A stretch of 64,000 nucleotides of DNA from Salarchaeum sp. JOR-1 (GTDB taxonomy: Archaea; Halobacteriota; Halobacteria; Halobacteriales; Halobacteriaceae), in contig NZ_CP042241.1 of assembly GCF_007833275.1 (NCBI RefSeq), positions 1,984,001 to 2,048,000 of the forward strand. The letters run 5' to 3'. Each line of letters begins with the position of its first letter. Positions within the stretch are counted from its first letter, which is position 1. The notes under the pieces were generated by a model. The model was not told the DNA's origin. It worked only from the letters and a program-made list of their open reading frames with translations, and ran no database searches. The position numbers and the translations under genes were made by a program. This document shows positions 18,984-26,584 of the stretch, piece after piece.

Positions 18984-20105
18984 ATGACGGAGTTCTCCGA
19001 GCGCGTGGAGTCGATATCCATCAGCGGCATCCGGGAAGTGTTCGAGGCTGCGAGCGAGAGCGCTATCAACCTCGGCATCGGCCAGCCGGACTTCCCGACG
19101 CCCCAGCACGCACGGGACGCCGCCGTGGACGCGATTCAGTCCGGGAAGACGGACGGCTACACGTCGAACTACGGGATTCCCGAACTCCGGGATGCGATTC
19201 GGGAGAAGCACGCCCGGGACAACGACGTGGTCGTGCCCGAGCGGGGCGTCGTCGCTACTGCGGGCGGGAGCGAAGCGCTCCACCTCGCGCTGGAAGCTCA
19301 CGTCGATGCGGGCGAGGAGGTTCTCTTTCCCGACCCCGGGTTCGTGGCGTACGACGCGCTCACGAAGCTCGCGGGCGGCGACCCCGTCCCGCTCCCGCTC
19401 CGCGACGACCTGACGCTCGACCCCGCGACGGTCGAAGAACACATCACGGACGACACGGCGGCGTTCGTCGTGAACAGCCCCGGTAATCCCACGGGAGCCG
19501 TGTCGCCCCCCGAGGACATGCGGGAGTTCGCGCGCATCGCGGACGAACACGACGTGCTCTGTATCAGCGACGAAGTGTACGAACACATCGTCTTCGACGG
19601 CGAGCACCGCAGCCCCCTCGAATTCGCGGAGTCCGACAACGTCGTCGTGGTGAACGCGTGCTCGAAGACGTACTCCATGACTGGCTGGCGTCTCGGCTGG
19701 GTTGTCGGGAGCGAGCGCCGCGTCGACCGCATGGTGCGCGTCCACCAGTACGTGCAGGCGTGTGCGAGCGCGCCGGCCCAGTACGCCGCCGAAGCCGCGC
19801 TCTCCGGCCCACAAGACCCCGTCGACGAGATGGTCGATGCGTTCGAGGAGCGGCGGAACGTCCTGCTCGACGGCCTCGAGGACATGGGACTGGACGTGCC
19901 GACGCCGTCCGGCGCGTTCTACGCGTTCCCGAGGGTTCCGGAGGGCTGGGTGGACGCCGTGATGGACGAGGGCGTCGTCGCCGTGCCCGGCGGGGCGTTC
20001 GGGGAGCGCGGTCAGGGATACGCCCGGCTCTCGTACGCGAACGGCGTCGAGAACATCAAGGAGGCCGTCGAGCGGATGCGCCGCGCGACGGAACGGGTAC
20101 GGTAA
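18984..20105 (+). CDS. Class I/II PLP-dependent aminotransferase
   Basis: 373-residue fold-type I aminotransferase, expected to transfer amino groups between an amino acid (Asp, aromatic or similar) and a 2-oxo acid. Conserved features are GIGQPDFPTP, YTSNYGIPELRDAI (about residue 60), NSPGNPTGAV (substrate and PLP contact), ISDEVYEHIVFDG, and the PLP lysine in NACSKTYSMTGWRLGWVVG (about residue 229-231). The C-terminal Arg region QGYARLSYANGVENIKEAVERM is intact. A separate promoter precedes it; the UbiA gene follows after 28 bp with its own TATA-like box. Exact substrate cannot be told. Confidence 0.92.
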   Translation: MTEFSERVESISISGIREVFEAASESAINLGIGQPDFPTPQHARDAAVDAIQSGKTDGYTSNYGIPELRDAIREKHARDNDVVVPERGVVATAGGSEALHLALEAHVDAGEEVLFPDPGFVAYDALTKLAGGDPVPLPLRDDLTLDPATVEEHITDDTAAFVVNSPGNPTGAVSPPEDMREFARIADEHDVLCISDEVYEHIVFDGEHRSPLEFAESDNVVVVNACSKTYSMTGWRLGWVVGSERRVDRMVRVHQYVQACASAPAQYAAEAALSGPQDPVDEMVDAFEERRNVLLDGLEDMGLDVPTPSGAFYAFPRVPEGWVDAVMDEGVVAVPGGAFGERGQGYARLSYANGVENIKEAVERMRRATERVR

Positions 20106-20133
20106 CTATACGGCTCTAGTCCGTCCCCCCGAT

Positions 20134-20985
20134 ATGCAGGTAGCGCGACACGCGAGTGGGGTTCGCGGCGCTGTGGCGGCGCTCGCCTCACAGATCCACC
20201 CGGTCTTCATGCTCCCGCCGGTCGCCGTGTCGGTGTTCGGCGGCGTGCTCGCAGCCGACTTCTCACTGCTTCGCGCGACCGTGTTCGCCTCGGCGGTGTT
20301 CTGCAGCGTGTACACCGCGCACGTCACGGACGGCTACGTGGATTTCTACGTCCGCGGGGAGGACGAGACGCATCCGCTCACGCCGAGCGGGTGCGCTCTC
20401 GGGTTCGCGCTCGGAACGCTCGGAGTCCTCGCGGCCGCGGTCGCGCTCGCCACGCTCGTCGGCCCAGCGGCCGCCGTGTTCGCAGTTCCGGGGTGGCTGC
20501 TCGCGGTGGCGCACGCGACCGTCCTCGACACGAACCCGATCGGAGCGACCGCCGGCTACCCGCTCGGCGTCGCAATCGCACTCCTCGGGGGGGCCTACGT
20601 GCAGTCCCGGGCCGTGATCGGGGTGGCGGTCGCGTTCGCGGGCGTGTTCCTCGTCGTGCTCGCCGGCGTGAAGGTCGTGGACGACGCGCAGGATTACGCG
20701 TACGACCGACGTATCGACAAACGCACGGTCGCCGTCGCGCTCGGTCGGCGGCGCGCCCGATGGGTCGCGTACGGGTTGATTGCTGGCGGCTTGGCCGGTG
20801 TCTTCGGGTTCGCCGCGCTCGCGGTGTTCCCGCCGAGCGCGGTCGGCGCGGTCGGCGTCTTCGCCGCCGTCGCGGGCGTCGCGTCCCGGGCGGACGACGA
20901 GGTGGCGACGATGCTCCTCATCAGGGGGTCGTACGTCTTCCTCGCGGCGCTCCTGCTCGCCGTGTGGCTGCGGCCGTTCGCGTAG
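20134..20985 (+). CDS. UbiA-family prenyltransferase
   Basis: 283-residue polytopic membrane enzyme of the UbiA superfamily, which joins isoprenoid diphosphates to an acceptor (quinone, heme or archaeal lipid precursors). Two Asp-rich motifs are visible: TDGYVDFYVRGEDE (about residues 68-81) and KVVDDAQDYAYDRRIDKRT (about 180-198), the latter matching the second D-x-x-x-D motif. Eight or nine hydrophobic segments surround them. The acceptor is unknown. TATA-like ACTATACGG (about 20105-20113) supports ATG 20134. Confidence 0.85.
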   Translation: MQVARHASGVRGAVAALASQIHPVFMLPPVAVSVFGGVLAADFSLLRATVFASAVFCSVYTAHVTDGYVDFYVRGEDETHPLTPSGCALGFALGTLGVLAAAVALATLVGPAAAVFAVPGWLLAVAHATVLDTNPIGATAGYPLGVAIALLGGAYVQSRAVIGVAVAFAGVFLVVLAGVKVVDDAQDYAYDRRIDKRTVAVALGRRRARWVAYGLIAGGLAGVFGFAALAVFPPSAVGAVGVFAAVAGVASRADDEVATMLLIRGSYVFLAALLLAVWLRPFA

Positions 20986-21026
20986 CGGTCGGTACGCATT
21001 ACTCCGTCCGGGCGCACAGCCTGCGT

Positions 21027-21758
21027 ATGGAAGTCGCGTTACTCACGGTCGGGGACGAACTCCTCGCTGGCGAGACGGAGAACACGAACGCGTCCTGGCT
21101 CTCACGCCGCCTCACGGAACGCGGCGCGACCGTCGCGCGCGTGCTGGTCGTGCCGGACGACCACGACACCATCGCGGCGTACACGCGGGAGTGGCGCGAG
21201 CGGTTCGACGCGGTCCTCGTCACCGGCGGTCTCGGCGGGACGCCGGACGACGTGACGATGGACGCGGTCGCGGACGCCGTCGACCGGGATGTCGTGGTGA
21301 GCGACGAGGCGAAGGAACAGGTGGTCGAGACGGCCGAACAGTTCGCGGACGAGAACCCCGAGTTAGTGGACGCGTACGACCTCGACCTGGATTTCGACGC
21401 GTGGTCGAGCGTGCCCGAGGGCGCGCGCGTCGTCCCGAACGACGCCGGCCTCGCCCCCGGCGCAGTCGTCGATTCGGTGTACGTCCTCCCGGGCGTTCCG
21501 AGCGAGATGCAGGCCGTCTTCGAACGGATGGCGGACGACTTCGGCGGCGATGTCGTCTCCGAAACCGTCTACACGCCCGCCCCCGAGGGCGCGCTCACGA
21601 GCCGACTCGAAGACCTGCGGGACGCGTTCGACGTGACCGTCGGCAGCTACCCCGCGACCGACGAACCGAACCGCGTCAAGGTCACCGGCACGGATAGCGG
21701 AGAAGTCGAACGCGCCGCCCAGTGGGTGCGGGAGAACGTCGAAACCACCGACGAGTAG
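21027..21758 (+). CDS. Molybdopterin-binding-fold protein (CinA N-terminal/MoaB-like)
   Basis: 243-residue protein with the MoaB/MogA-type fold found at the N-terminus of CinA. The start MEVALLTVGDELLAGETENTN and the loop VLVTGGLGGTPDDVTMDAVADA (about residues 63-84) are family signatures; VLPGVPSEMQAVFERM is the later conserved motif. It lacks the C-terminal nicotinamide-nucleotide amidase domain of bacterial CinA. It may bind a pterin or an ADP-ribose-like compound; the role is unproven in archaea. It ends about 100 bp before the convergent TGS GTPase gene. Confidence 0.85.
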   Translation: MEVALLTVGDELLAGETENTNASWLSRRLTERGATVARVLVVPDDHDTIAAYTREWRERFDAVLVTGGLGGTPDDVTMDAVADAVDRDVVVSDEAKEQVVETAEQFADENPELVDAYDLDLDFDAWSSVPEGARVVPNDAGLAPGAVVDSVYVLPGVPSEMQAVFERMADDFGGDVVSETVYTPAPEGALTSRLEDLRDAFDVTVGSYPATDEPNRVKVTGTDSGEVERAAQWVRENVETTDE

Positions 21759-21774
21759 CGACTACGTCGCGGCA

Positions 21775-21898
21775 CTGACGATCTTGATCACGTCGCCTTC
21801 GCAAGCCCTCACTCGCGCTTGGCGCTCGTTCGCCCTTGCAGGAGCCCCCAGGCGCGGACGTGTCACTTCGCGGTGCTGACGATCTTGATCACGTCGCC
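21775..21898. repeat. Direct repeat duplicating the 3' end of the TGS GTPase gene
   Basis: A 23-bp identical block, beginning CTGACGATCTTGATCACG, is at 21775-21797 and again at 21876-21898. The second copy is the end of the GTPase gene (minus strand, coding DVIKIVS). The first copy lies 101 bp beyond, and its flank still reads DVIKIVSAAT plus a stop, so the last ten codons and stop are duplicated. The segment between holds a Cys/Gly-poor stretch with short inverted bits (GCAAG...CTTGC). Confidence 0.75.
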
Positions 21899-23044
21899 GT
21901 CTTCGAGTTCGTAGGCGTCCGAGACTTCCATACTCGTCTTGGCGTCGACAGCGTGGAGGTAGCCGTCGCCGATGTCGGAGTGGACGGCGTACGCGAGGTC
22001 GACGGGCGTGCTGCCGCGCGGGAGGAGGTGGGCGTCGGGGAGGACGTTCCCCTGGCCGTCCGTCCACTTCGAGGCGTCCTGAACCGGGTAGGCGGTGATG
22101 TGGTCGAGGAGGTCGTAGACGGCGTAATCGAGCGCGCGCTGGACGCCGGTGCCGCCGTACTCAGCCATCGTATCTGAGAGCGCGTCGAGGAGCGCGCGCT
22201 GGTCGTCCGGAAGTTCGCCGACGACCTCGAACGTGGAGTCGCCCGGGTCGTAGTCGATAGCGCCGGCGTCCGCGCCGCGGCGGAGCGCGAGTTCGCCCTG
22301 AGCGGTCGCGGGAATCACGGGCTTGTCCAGGTCGCGGAGCGCGTCGACGTTCTCCTCGGGGGCGGCGTCTATCTTGTTCGCGACGACGACGATGGGTTTC
22401 GTGCGCTCCCGGACGAGGGTGGCGAGGGCTTCGCGGTGGTCGTCCCCCCACGCCATCGGACTCTCCGGGTAGTCGAGTTCGCGCAGGCAGGCCGCCACGT
22501 CGTGTTCGGTCGCGCCGAACCCCGTGAGGAGGTCGGTGAGCGCGTCGTCCATGTCGAACCCGGGGCTGCGGGACTGGCGCTCGACGGTCTCCCAGTTCCG
22601 GTCGATGATGCCGGCGAGCCAGAGATCCATCTCGCGCTCGATGAAGTCGATGTCTTCGAGGGGGTCGTGACTCCCGATTTCGACGGGTTCGCCCTCGGCG
22701 TTCGTGCCGCCGGTGGCGTCGACGACGTTCAGGATGGCGTCGGCGTTCGTGAGCTCGTCGAGGAACTGGTTCCCGAGGCCTTTCCCCTCGTGCGCGCCCG
22801 GGACGAGCCCCGCCACGTCCAGGAGTTCGACGGGGACGTAGCGCTTCCCGTCGTGGCAGTGTTCGTGTCCGCAGCGCTCGTCGCGTTCGAGGCAGGGGCA
22901 GTCGGTGCGGACGTGGGTGACGCCGCGGTTCGCGTCGATGGTCGTGAACGGGTAGTTCGCCACGTCCACGTCCGCCATCGTCGCCGCCGTGTAGAAGGTG
23001 GACTTGCCGGCGTTCGGCTTCCCGGCGAGCGCGAGAGAGAGCAT
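21863..23044 (-). CDS. OBG/DRG-like TGS-domain GTPase (YchF-related)
   Basis: 393-residue TRAFAC GTPase of the archaeal YchF/OBG-like group, implicated in ribosome or RNA-linked functions. G1 is GKPNAGKST (residue 7), the effector region ANYPFTTIDANRG, G3 DVAGLVPGAHEGKGLGNQFLDEL, G4 NKID. A Cys/His-rich insertion, CPCLERDERCGHEHCHDG, follows the effector region. The C-terminal TGS domain (residues about 320-393) ends in DVIKIVSTAK. ATG 23044 (MLSLALAGKPNAGKST) is used because the upstream ATG would add an unrelated 18 residues. The 3' end is duplicated downstream. Confidence 0.92.
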   Translation of the reverse strand: MLSLALAGKPNAGKSTFYTAATMADVDVANYPFTTIDANRGVTHVRTDCPCLERDERCGHEHCHDGKRYVPVELLDVAGLVPGAHEGKGLGNQFLDELTNADAILNVVDATGGTNAEGEPVEIGSHDPLEDIDFIEREMDLWLAGIIDRNWETVERQSRSPGFDMDDALTDLLTGFGATEHDVAACLRELDYPESPMAWGDDHREALATLVRERTKPIVVVANKIDAAPEENVDALRDLDKPVIPATAQGELALRRGADAGAIDYDPGDSTFEVVGELPDDQRALLDALSDTMAEYGGTGVQRALDYAVYDLLDHITAYPVQDASKWTDGQGNVLPDAHLLPRGSTPVDLAYAVHSDIGDGYLHAVDAKTSMEVSDAYELEDGDVIKIVSTAK

Positions 23045-23134
23045 AGCCCGAGTAGTCACAGCGCCGAAGAATGGCTTTCGGTTGCTGACAGTCGCCACAA
23101 GGGCTATTCGGCGTCGCGGGAAACGCAGGGGACG

Positions 23135-24196
23135 ATGAACTCGCTTGAGATTGCGATACGTCTCGTCGCGGGGCTCGGGCTGATTCTCGCGAACGGCTTC
23201 TTCGTCGCTATCGAGTTCGCGCTGACGCGCGCCCGCCAGTTCACCGAGGAGGAGTTCGTCGACGGGAACCCCGCGCTGGAGCGCGCGTGGGAGATGACGA
23301 ACGACCTCGAACTCTACCTGACGACGTGCCAGGTCGGGATTACGGCGTCAAGCATCGCGGTCGGTATCGTCGCCGAACCCGCGCTCGCCGCCATCTTCGA
23401 ACCGGTGTTCCACGGGACGTTCCTCGCGTCCGTCGGCGCGGGCGCGGTGCTCGCGTTCCTCCTCATCAACCTCCTCCACCTGACGCACGGCGAGCAGACG
23501 CCGACCTACCTCGGCGTCGAGCGCTCCCGGTTCGTCGCGAAGTACGCCGCGGCGCCGCTCTACTGGTTCCACTACGCTATCTCCCCCATCATCACGCTCG
23601 GCGACGGCATCGCGAAGGGAACGCTGCGGCTGTTCGGCGTGGAGATGACGGGCGCGTGGCTCGAAACCGAGACGGACGTCATCGAGAGCCGCGCCGACCT
23701 CCGCAACCGACTCGAATCAGTGCTCGAACGCGGCGACCTCTCCGAGGAACGCCTCACGGAGGTCGTGAACGCGCTCGACGTGGGAACGACCGCGGTGACG
23801 GACGTGATGGTCGACGTCAACGACGTGGTGTTCCTCTCCACCGCCGAGTCAATCGAGGAGAACCTCCACCGGCTCACCTCCTCGCCGCACACGCGCTATC
23901 CGCTCGTCGGCGAGACCCCCGAAGACCTCGCCGGTATCGTCTACGTCCCCGCCGTCATCGACCACATCGACGACATCCGGTCGGGCGAAATGACGCTAGA
24001 GGAGGTCGCTGCAGCGCCGATGACGCTCTCCGGGGACACCACCGTCAGCGACGCTATCGATCAGTTTCAGGCGGAGAGCCAGGAGCTCGCGCTCGTCCTT
24101 CAAGCGGGCGAGGTCGTCGGATTGGTCACCGCGACGGACGCGTTCGAGGCCGTGATGGGCGAAATAGAGGACCCGCTCGACCAGCAACGCGACTGA
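23135..24196 (+). CDS. CNNM/DUF21 membrane protein with CBS pair
   Basis: 353-residue protein of the CNNM/hemolysin C-like group, tied to divalent cation (Mg, Co) transport or efflux. The N-terminal DUF21 domain has about four hydrophobic segments, including LANGFFVAIEFALTRAR and ITASSIAVGIVAEPALAAIFEPVF, then two CBS motifs (VTDVMVDVNDVVFLSTAESIEE... and MTLSGDTTVSDAIDQFQ...GLVTATDAFEAVMGEIEDPLD). The usual CorC_HlyC C-terminal domain is missing, so it is a short member. A TATA-like GGCTATTCG at 23102 supports ATG 23135. Its stop directly abuts the convergent beta-helix gene. Confidence 0.85.
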   Translation: MNSLEIAIRLVAGLGLILANGFFVAIEFALTRARQFTEEEFVDGNPALERAWEMTNDLELYLTTCQVGITASSIAVGIVAEPALAAIFEPVFHGTFLASVGAGAVLAFLLINLLHLTHGEQTPTYLGVERSRFVAKYAAAPLYWFHYAISPIITLGDGIAKGTLRLFGVEMTGAWLETETDVIESRADLRNRLESVLERGDLSEERLTEVVNALDVGTTAVTDVMVDVNDVVFLSTAESIEENLHRLTSSPHTRYPLVGETPEDLAGIVYVPAVIDHIDDIRSGEMTLEEVAAAPMTLSGDTTVSDAIDQFQAESQELALVLQAGEVVGLVTATDAFEAVMGEIEDPLDQQRD

Positions 24197-25045
24197 CTAC
24201 TCGGGTTCTCGCTCCACGTCCGTCCCCGCCATCCGCGTCTCGCCGCTCGCGCGAATGGAGCCGTCAACGGCGGCCTCGGGCTGGATCTCCACGTCCGTTC
24301 CGGAGACGTTCCCGAGGACGAGCGCACCGGACTCGATGGTCACGTCCCCGCCCCGCGTGGTCACGTCGCCGTGGATCTTCGTGTCGGGGCCGACCACGAT
24401 GTCGCCCTGCGCGCGCAGGCTCCCGAAGATGTTGTTCTCCCGCCCCACGGTGATTTCGGTGGCGCGCACGTTCCCGTGAAGCCGGCACTCGTCCCCGATG
24501 GTCGCGGGAGTGGAGACGCGCCACGCGTCGTCGCTGACGTGCGCGCTCCGCGGCACCCGGACGGGTTCCGCTTCCTCCGCGTCCGTCAGTTCGTCCACGA
24601 GGTCCTGAGCCTCCTCCTCCTCGCCGATGCGGAGGAGGTGGGAGAGGTAGACCATGAAGAAGACGATGGTCGGCATCGGGTTCCGAATCACGATCCAGCC
24701 GTTCGCTTCGAACCCTTCAGTGATGTCCACGTCGTCGCCGATGTCGAGGTCGCCGCCGACGACGAGGCGGCCGTCGATGTTCACGCGCTCGCCGAGGTAG
24801 GCGTCCGCGCCGACGAGCACGGTTCCGTCGACCTCGCACCACATGTCGAGGCGGCAGTCGCCCTCGGCTTCGATGTTACCGTCGAACTGCACGCGTTCGC
24901 CCGCGATGACGTTGTGGCCGCGAACCCCGAACTCGACGGTGCTCTGTCCGCCGACGAGCACGTCCCCGTCCGTCACGAGGTCGTGTTCTTCGACCGTCGT
25001 CCCGTCCGGAATCGAGAGTTCGTCGAGGGGGTCCGTGCCCAGCAC
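24197..25045 (-). CDS. Bactofilin-like polymer-forming beta-helix protein
   Basis: 282 residues built of two right-handed beta-helix regions with short hexapeptide-like repeats (GDVLVGG, GERVQFDGNIEAEGD, GTVLVGADAYLGERVNIDGRLVVGGDLDIGDDVDI; then GNVRATEITVGRENNIFGSLRAQGDIVVGPDTKIHGDVTTRGGDV). Between them, residues about 120-165, is a short hydrophobic helix (MPTIVFFMVYLSHLL) and an acidic helix. The layout resembles bactofilin-like halofilins described in haloarchaea as cell-shape factors; I assign that by resemblance, not by a unique motif. It is convergent with the CNNM gene without any gap. Confidence 0.7.
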   Translation of the reverse strand: MLGTDPLDELSIPDGTTVEEHDLVTDGDVLVGGQSTVEFGVRGHNVIAGERVQFDGNIEAEGDCRLDMWCEVDGTVLVGADAYLGERVNIDGRLVVGGDLDIGDDVDITEGFEANGWIVIRNPMPTIVFFMVYLSHLLRIGEEEEAQDLVDELTDAEEAEPVRVPRSAHVSDDAWRVSTPATIGDECRLHGNVRATEITVGRENNIFGSLRAQGDIVVGPDTKIHGDVTTRGGDVTIESGALVLGNVSGTDVEIQPEAAVDGSIRASGETRMAGTDVEREPE

Positions 25046-25096
25046 ACACCGATTCTGGACGGCAGGGTGTAAAAGCCTCTCGGAGGACTCGACCCC

Positions 25097-25675
25097 CTAT
25101 CCGTGCGCGGTCTCGTACTCCTCGCGGGTGACGGTGTACCGGACTTCGTCGTGGACGCCGCCGTCCTGGTCTGCGAGCGCGTTCCGCAGGCGGCCTTCGC
25201 GGCGGCCGCCGTGGCGCTCGACGTACTTCGCGATGGCGCGCGCCGACTGTTCGTTCTCGGGGACGTGACTCACCTGCACGCAGTCGAGGTCGAGCGTGTC
25301 GAACGCGAGCCCGAGGAGGGCGTCGGCGCGTTCGCCAGAGTACCCGCGGCCCCAGTACGGCTTGCGGAGCCAGCAGCCGAGCGTCCCCAGGTCGCGCTCC
25401 CAGTCCACGCCGAGACCGGTCGCGCCCGCGAGTTCGTCGGCGTCCCGCGGGAAGATACCGTACTGCGCGCTCTCGGCGTCCGCCCACTGTTCGCGGACGT
25501 GGTCGAGGTAGTCTTTCGTCTCCTTCGGCGTGTCGTGCGGACTCCACGTCGTGTGCTCGGTTATCTCCTCGATTGCGGGGTCGTGCGCGCACACCTCGTA
25601 GTAGTCGAGCACGTCCACGTGTTCGTCGAGGCGTTTCAGTTCGAGTCGGTCGGTTTCGATGGTTTCCGGAAACAT
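25097..25675 (-). CDS. GNAT acetyltransferase, RimJ/RimL type
   Basis: 192-residue N-acetyltransferase resembling RimJ/RimL-type enzymes that acetylate protein N-termini or small molecules. The opening IETDRLELKRLDEHVDVLDYYEV and the motif GTLGCWLRKPYWGRGYSGERADALLGLAF (about residues 98-125; the G-R-G-Y-S/A-x-E coenzyme A site) are typical, as is VPENEQSARAIAKYVERHGG near residue 140. The substrate is unknown. A 230-bp gap with an inverted repeat (25781-25824) lies upstream. Confidence 0.85.
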   Translation of the reverse strand: MFPETIETDRLELKRLDEHVDVLDYYEVCAHDPAIEEITEHTTWSPHDTPKETKDYLDHVREQWADAESAQYGIFPRDADELAGATGLGVDWERDLGTLGCWLRKPYWGRGYSGERADALLGLAFDTLDLDCVQVSHVPENEQSARAIAKYVERHGGRREGRLRNALADQDGGVHDEVRYTVTREEYETAHG

Positions 25676-25780
25676 CTGTCTTGGTCGGTGGGTGGAAGCG
25701 ATGCGTCAGAAGCGGAGGGGCGAAGAGAGCGCGCCCGGCGCGCGAGGCGGGTGAGGCCCGCGTCACGCGGCTGAGCGCAC

Positions 25781-25824
25781 TGTCCGCTCCCGACTGGTGA
25801 CTGCGAATGTACTGAGAGCGGACA
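25781..25824. repeat. Inverted repeat upstream of the GNAT gene
   Basis: TGTCCGCTC (25781-25789) and GAGCGGACA (25816-25824) are perfect 9-bp arms with a 26-base spacer. The 25676-25908 gap is otherwise empty of recognisable genes. It may be a structured leader, small RNA end or terminator. Confidence 0.45.
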
Positions 25825-25908
25825 TCGTATCCGAACCAACCGCTTGCGGGGAGTTCAAACTATCGCCGTGACGCGACGTTTTTACTCGTAGAATGCCTTC
25901 TCGTCTCT

Positions 25909-26106
25909 ATGACCACGATGTCGTTCGACGAGGAGGGCGTGGACGCCGTCTACGCCGGGACGGAGTTCCGCCTGGAGAAGGAGATGATAGAGGACGCGAC
26001 CGAGAAGCCCTATCCGGACGTGACCGACCACGACGTCATCAAACTCATCGAACCGAACCCGAACCTCTCGGGAGAGCCGCGGCGCATCGCGGACATCCTC
26101 GACTGA
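25909..26106 (+). CDS. Small acidic haloarchaeal protein (DUF5800-like)
   Basis: 65-residue acidic protein (FDEEGVDAVYAGTEFRLEKEMIEDATEKPYPDVTDHDVIKL... SGEPRRIADILD). I recognise it as a conserved haloarchaeal small protein, probably DUF5800; function unknown. A T-rich TATA-like CGTTTTTACTC (about 25876-25886) lies 25-30 bp before ATG 25909. No signal peptide or membrane segment. Confidence 0.7.
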   Translation: MTTMSFDEEGVDAVYAGTEFRLEKEMIEDATEKPYPDVTDHDVIKLIEPNPNLSGEPRRIADILD

Positions 26107-26141
26107 CACGTTTTAATACCCTCGGCGGCGAGGGAGCGAGT

Positions 26142-26273
26142 ATGAGCGCTCAGTCGTTCGACCACCCGTCGTGGACGGCCGCCCTCGGAACCCTCGTCAG
26201 CTACCTCCTCGTGCTCGCCGGCATGACCGTCCTGTTCTTCGGCGTGCCCTACCTGCTCTTCACCGCGCTCTGA
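26142..26273 (+). CDS. Small single-span membrane protein
   Basis: 43 residues: polar start, then one long hydrophobic stretch (LGTLVSYLLVLAGMTVLFFG, residues 15-34, running on to the C-terminus). This very small protein appears to be widespread in haloarchaea by recollection; function unknown. TATA-like TTTTAATA (26110-26117) stands 25-32 bp before ATG 26142. Its TGA overlaps the ATG of the next gene (TGATG). Confidence 0.65.
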   Translation: MSAQSFDHPSWTAALGTLVSYLLVLAGMTVLFFGVPYLLFTAL

Positions 26274-26509
26274 TGAATAGGGCCGATATGCCCGACGCAC
26301 TCGACACCGACTCTCGGCTGCTCGCTGGGTACGCTGTCGTCCAGATCGCACTGCTCTCCTTCTCCTCCCTCGCGGTGACCGCGCTCGGCTTCGGAAGTCC
26401 CGGCTTCATGCATTTCGGGATGCCGTGGTACCTGTTCGTTCCCGGGCTCTGGGTTCTCGTTTTCGGCCTCGCGTTCGCCGCGTTCGCGCCGCGCGTCCGC
26501 GGGCCCTGA
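26273..26509 (+). CDS. Small two-span membrane protein
   Basis: 78 residues with two hydrophobic segments (about 19-41 and 52-70) separated by a Gly/Pro/Met-rich turn. Start ATG 26273 shares a base with the stop of the previous small membrane gene, suggesting coupled translation and a possible two-component membrane unit; an alternative ATG at 26288 is possible. No family recognised. Confidence 0.6.
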   Translation: MNRADMPDALDTDSRLLAGYAVVQIALLSFSSLAVTALGFGSPGFMHFGMPWYLFVPGLWVLVFGLAFAAFAPRVRGP

Positions 26510-26552
26510 CGACCTGTCACGCGAATATCGGGAAGTATCGGTCCGAGCGGAG

Positions 26553-26560
26553 CATTATTG
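26553..26560 (+). promoter_or_regulatory. TATA-like box of the liv operon
   Basis: CATTATTG, 25-32 bp before ATG 26585. It excludes the longer reading from 26558, which would start inside the box. Confidence 0.5.
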
Positions 26561-26584
26561 AACACCCGTGTCCTGACACCACCC

